From the NCBI GenBank assembly GCA_011046145.1, contig DSBA01000071.1, positions 1 to 14,109 of the forward strand: a stretch of DNA of 14,109 nt. Direction: 5' to 3'. The notes beneath the pieces were generated by a model. It was not told where the DNA came from. It was given only the letters and a program-made list of their open reading frames with translations, and made no database searches. Source of the stretch: Candidatus Uhrbacteria bacterium (lineage in GTDB: Bacteria; Patescibacteriota; Patescibacteriia; CAIXNZ01). Below are positions 11,282 through 14,109 of this stretch, piece by piece (the stretch's first letter is position 1; each line of letters starts with the position of its first letter). The translations under genes and the position numbers were made by a program.

Positions 11282-11845
11282 ATGAACGATTTATTTCTTT
11301 TTCTTTTATTGGTTTCATTTGTTGGCTTAATTGTCGGCTTGATAAAACCATCGTTGTTTTCTCAATTTTTGAAAGAAAAAGCAACTCGTAAAAATTCCAC
11401 CATAATTTTCCTCTCCGCGACACTAGTTTTTTTTGTTTTGTTTGGAGTAACAAGTGAGTCAGCACCAGAAACAGAAAAAGCTGTTGAAAAAGTGCAAGAA
11501 ACACCAGCCATAGAGCCAATACAAGAGTCTGCAACTCCCCCCATGGATACCAGAGAGGAATTTTTAAAAGAGTCTAGAGATCGTTTTGATGAGATAGCTA
11601 GTTCTTTTGGTTCAGAGCTTGATAATATAGAGTGTTATAATGAAAAATGCGACTCCGTCATTTATTTTAATTTTAATGAAATCCCAGAGGATTTAGAAAT
11701 TGTTATTAGAGGCAATACTGCAACTTTCTCTCAATTTAAAATGGATAAACTGGGAGTAAGCAATGTTAGTATATTTGCAACTTATAATAATAAAACTATT
11801 TTTCAATGCGACGGAGCAAAAGGGGCTGTAAAAGATTGTAAATAA
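11282..11845 (+). CDS. Membrane protein with two N-terminal TM helices, 187 aa
   Basis: Two predicted transmembrane helices (about 3-21 and 40-57) are joined by a basic cytosolic-type loop (KEKATRKNS). A Glu/Pro/Thr-rich linker (58-90) and an extracytoplasmic-type domain (91-187) with four cysteines (118, 123, 176, 186) follow. The N-terminal arrangement GLIKP...TRK...FG resembles, from recall, small membrane proteins common in Patescibacteria. No enzymatic motif is seen. The gene is 43 nt after the methyltransferase gene and 29 nt before the muramyl ligase gene, all on the plus strand, so co-transcription is plausible. No SD. Confidence 0.75.
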   Translation: MNDLFLFLLLVSFVGLIVGLIKPSLFSQFLKEKATRKNSTIIFLSATLVFFVLFGVTSESAPETEKAVEKVQETPAIEPIQESATPPMDTREEFLKESRDRFDEIASSFGSELDNIECYNEKCDSVIYFNFNEIPEDLEIVIRGNTATFSQFKMDKLGVSNVSIFATYNNKTIFQCDGAKGAVKDCK

Positions 11846-11874
11846 AATTTTAAAAATTTTAATTAAATTTATCC

Positions 11875-13311
11875 ATGGACATTTCTAAACTCAAAAAAAT
11901 TCATATCATTGGTATTGGCGGCATTGGAATTTCCGCTGTGGCTAAGTTGCTTTTAAGCATGGATAAGGTCGTGACTGGTTCTGATTTGGTTGATTCTGAT
12001 CTTATCGGGGTTTTGAGGAATTTCGGCGCTAAGATTAAGATTGGTCCGCATAAAGCAGAAAATGTAGATAAAAATGCTGATTTGATTATTTATTCTGATG
12101 CAGTGCCAGAGGATAACCCTGAACGAGTACAAGGCAGAAAGTATAAAGTAGAAAGTTTAAGTTATTTTCAGTTTTTGGGTGAATATTCCAAAGACAAATA
12201 CACTATTGCTATTTCCGGCTGCCATGGCAAAACAACTACTACGGCTTTGGTTGGTTTGATTTTGGAAAATGCCGGCTTGGATCCGACTGTGATTGTGGGT
12301 TCAAAAGTGCAAAATTGGGATGGCAATTTGAGAATCGGCGCTGGCAAGTATTTTGTTGTTGAAGCTGATGAATATAAGGCCCACATGCTTGAATTAAATC
12401 CCCAGGCTATTATCTTGAATAACATTGAGTTTGACCATGCTGATTATTATCGTGATTTAAACCATGTGGTGGAATCATTCCAGGAATTTGTTAATAAACT
12501 GCCTTCTGACGGCTATTTTATTTATAATGCTGATGACCAGATTTTGGGTGAAAGAATTGAAAAACCAGCTTGCCATATTTTAAGTTATGCCCTGGAAAAC
12601 GAATCTGCTGATCTGATTGTAAAAAATATTAAAATTGAAAACAGCCGCCAAATTTTCAGGCCTATTTATAAAAGCCAGGAATTGCGCGATTTTAATCTGC
12701 AAGTGCCGGGCAGGTTTAATGTCGCTAATGCTCTGGCAGCGAGTTTGCTGGCTTTGGAATTAGGCGTTAAGCCTGATATTATTAAAGATACTTTGTCTCA
12801 ATATAAAGGCGTTTGGCGCCGGTTTGAAATTATTGGCGCGATTAAAAATTTAACTCCGGCCAAAAACAACGTTTTGGTTGTTTCTGATTATGCTCATCAT
12901 CCGACTGAAGTGGCTAAAACAATCTTAGCCGCCAAAGAATTTTATCCTAATAAGCGGCTTTTGGTTGTTTTTCAGCCTCACCAAATTCAAAGAACCAAGG
13001 CTTTGTTTGACGAATTTGTTAAAACATTTGCCCAAAGCCCGGCTGAAGTGGTAATTTTAAGCGAGATCTATGATGTGGCGGGCCGGGAAGAAAAAGATGT
13101 GACTAAAAAAATCAGCTCCAATGATTTGCTAGATAAAATAATCCTGACTGAAAGCAAAAAATTGGTTCAGGGCATTATTTCTTCCAAATATTATTATGCT
13201 GATAGTTTGGCAGAAACCAAGGCCAAAATTTTGACTGAAGTGCAAAGTAATGATGTGGTTTTGATACTGGGTGCTGGTGACATAGACAAAGTAGCGAGGG
13301 AACTAGTTTAA
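11875..13311 (+). CDS. murC: MurC/Mpl-type UDP-N-acetylmuramate ligase
   Basis: An ATP-dependent Mur ligase of peptidoglycan synthesis, 478 aa. Features: GIGGIG (13-18), ATP loop SGCHGKTTTTA (114-124), EADEYKAHMLELNP (163-176), NNIEFDHADYY (182-192), VPGRFNVANALAA (277-289), VWRRFE (313-318), SDYAHHPTEV (337-346), FQPHQIQRT (366-374), LGAGD (465-469). GCHGKTTTT, EADEY and NNIEFDHAD are closer to Mpl (which recycles tripeptide) than to typical MurC (GTHGKTTT, EADESD, TNIEADH). The length and the HHPTE and FQPH motifs fit MurC. With no other muramyl ligase in view, MurC is the simplest call. A low-complexity tract lies near residues 88-96. No SD. Confidence 0.88.
   Translation: MDISKLKKIHIIGIGGIGISAVAKLLLSMDKVVTGSDLVDSDLIGVLRNFGAKIKIGPHKAENVDKNADLIIYSDAVPEDNPERVQGRKYKVESLSYFQFLGEYSKDKYTIAISGCHGKTTTTALVGLILENAGLDPTVIVGSKVQNWDGNLRIGAGKYFVVEADEYKAHMLELNPQAIILNNIEFDHADYYRDLNHVVESFQEFVNKLPSDGYFIYNADDQILGERIEKPACHILSYALENESADLIVKNIKIENSRQIFRPIYKSQELRDFNLQVPGRFNVANALAASLLALELGVKPDIIKDTLSQYKGVWRRFEIIGAIKNLTPAKNNVLVVSDYAHHPTEVAKTILAAKEFYPNKRLLVVFQPHQIQRTKALFDEFVKTFAQSPAEVVILSEIYDVAGREEKDVTKKISSNDLLDKIILTESKKLVQGIISSKYYYADSLAETKAKILTEVQSNDVVLILGAGDIDKVARELV
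12136..12163. repeat. Low-complexity tract inside murC
   Basis: Iterated AGAAAGTATAAAGTAGAAAG-type sequence encodes RKYKVESLS (88-96), where MurC proteins usually have a variable Leu/Pro-containing strand before SYFxxLGE. Similar units occur in elp3. Confidence 0.6.
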
Positions 13312-13375
13312 TAACCAATAATCAATAACCAAATTCCAAACAAATTCTAATAAATAATTAATTTAAAAATCAATC

Positions 13376-13993
13376 ATGAAAAATTCAAAAGGAAGAGATT
13401 TTAAAAGAAGAGATGACAGAGGCGGCCGTGGCTTTAGCCAGAGAGGACAGATGTTTGAAGCAGTTTGCGCTGAATGCGGTAAAAAATGTGAAGTGCCTTT
13501 TAAGCCAACTGGCGACAAGCCCGTTTACTGCGCTGCTTGTTTTGAAGAAAGGCAGGGTAGTCAGCCAAGAAGAGCTGGTGGCCGAGATTTTGGGCGGCCA
13601 AGACACAGAGACAGAGAACGAAAAATGTATTCGGCTGTTTGTGATAAATGCGGCAAAAAATGCCAGGTGCCTTTTCAGCCCACGGCCGGCAAACCGATTT
13701 ACTGCGATCAGTGTTTTGGCAAGTCAAAACCTCAACAACAAAAAGGCGGCGATCAATTACAGCAGATTAATGCCAAGCTGGATAAAATTATCAATGCTTT
13801 AATTGCAGCTAAAATAATTAAACCACTTACTGATTCTAAATCGGTTAAAGTCCAAGAGAAAAAAAATACGGCTAAGGCAGAGCCTAAAAAAGCTATAGCA
13901 AAAAAATCAACTACCACTTCCAAAACAGCTCCAAAAGCAGTGAAAAAGCCTGCGGTTAAAAAGAAAGCTGCCACTAAAAAGAAGAAAAAATAA
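13376..13993 (+). CDS. Tandem zinc-ribbon protein with lysine-rich tail, 205 aa
   Basis: Two copies of a CPR-type zinc ribbon are present: AVCAECGKKCEVPFKPT...KPVYCAACF (29-56) and AVCDKCGKKCQVPFQPT...KPIYCDQCF (87-114). Metal ligands are C31/C34/C52/C55 and C89/C92/C110/C113, with a fifth cysteine (38, 96) in each copy. The N-terminus and the inter-repeat linker are Arg/Gly-rich. Residues 124-150 form a probable short coiled coil. The C-terminus (156-205) is a Lys/Ala/Pro tail like histone H1. All this suggests nucleic-acid binding, perhaps nucleoid or RNA associated. It follows murC by 64 nt with AT-rich spacer. The start at 13376 is the first ATG; no SD. Confidence 0.85.
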   Translation: MKNSKGRDFKRRDDRGGRGFSQRGQMFEAVCAECGKKCEVPFKPTGDKPVYCAACFEERQGSQPRRAGGRDFGRPRHRDRERKMYSAVCDKCGKKCQVPFQPTAGKPIYCDQCFGKSKPQQQKGGDQLQQINAKLDKIINALIAAKIIKPLTDSKSVKVQEKKNTAKAEPKKAIAKKSTTTSKTAPKAVKKPAVKKKAATKKKKK

Positions 13994-14042
13994 TGCGAAT
14001 CTACGAATAATGCGAATATGGCGAAGTCCCTTTGTGCTTAAC

Positions 14043-14107
14043 TGTCATCCTCGAGCAAAGCGAAGGATTTATGACGTCATAGATTCTTCACTTCGTTCAG
14101 AATGACA
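14043..14107. repeat. REP-like palindromic element at the right edge
   Basis: TGTCATCCTCGAGC (from 14043) and GTTCAGAATGACA (to 14107) are imperfect inverted copies, with inner arms GCGAAGGAT and ATTCTTCACTTCG and a central ATGACGTCAT palindrome. It matches, from recall, a dispersed intergenic palindrome found in many bacterial genomes. It is preceded by GCGAAT-iterated sequence (13994-14020) after the zinc-ribbon gene, and may act as a transcription end. Confidence 0.65.
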
Positions 14108-14109
14108 AA

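Overview
The window looks like a piece of a Patescibacteria (CPR) genome. This is an inference from several signs: AT-rich compact coding, almost no Shine-Dalgarno (SD) sequences in front of the housekeeping genes, a CPR-style double zinc-ribbon protein with a lysine-rich tail, a DUF5680-like gene, and AT-rich low-complexity tracts inside and between genes. No rRNA or tRNA is present to settle the taxonomy.

Left part (1-2366) is an accessory region. A partial minus-strand gene at the left edge (perhaps a transposase) is followed by an end-like inverted repeat. Then come two head-to-tail cassettes, 124-934 and 934-2366. Each has the same shell: a sigma70-type promoter, a structured leader whose 5' CCTCCTCG pairs with the SD-bearing CGAGGAGG just before the start codon, one or more ORFs, an intrinsic terminator, and a 95-nt cruciform inverted repeat. 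The contents differ: cassette A carries one 166-aa protein, while cassette B carries six short paralogous proteins (42-73 aa) in two groups, the second behind a third copy of the leader. This is the most likely undescribed system here: a conserved regulatory RNA and boundary element packaging variable small genes.

Middle part. Plus strand: a UvrD/PcrA-type helicase (2397-4532) and a macro-domain protein (4639-5133). Minus strand, reading leftward: glyA, a DUF5680-like gene, folD, a 30-aa small ORF and a membrane-anchored zinc-ribbon protein, which look like one one-carbon operon ending at a terminator at 5183-5209. Upstream of glyA, the 8290-8835 region is not empty. It holds a glyA promoter and two minus-strand candidate small RNAs, each with a promoter and an intrinsic terminator.

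Right part. elp3 (minus) and a Trm9-like methyltransferase (plus) are divergent and could act in sequence on wobble uridine 34 of tRNA. The plus-strand run continues with a two-TM protein of unknown function, a MurC/Mpl-type muramyl ligase, and a tandem zinc-ribbon protein with a basic tail. A REP-like palindrome lies at the right edge.

Two themes recur. Cassette genes and the 30-aa/91-aa pair have strong SDs while the other ten genes have none. Low-complexity AT-rich tracts interrupt folD, elp3 and murC in frame.
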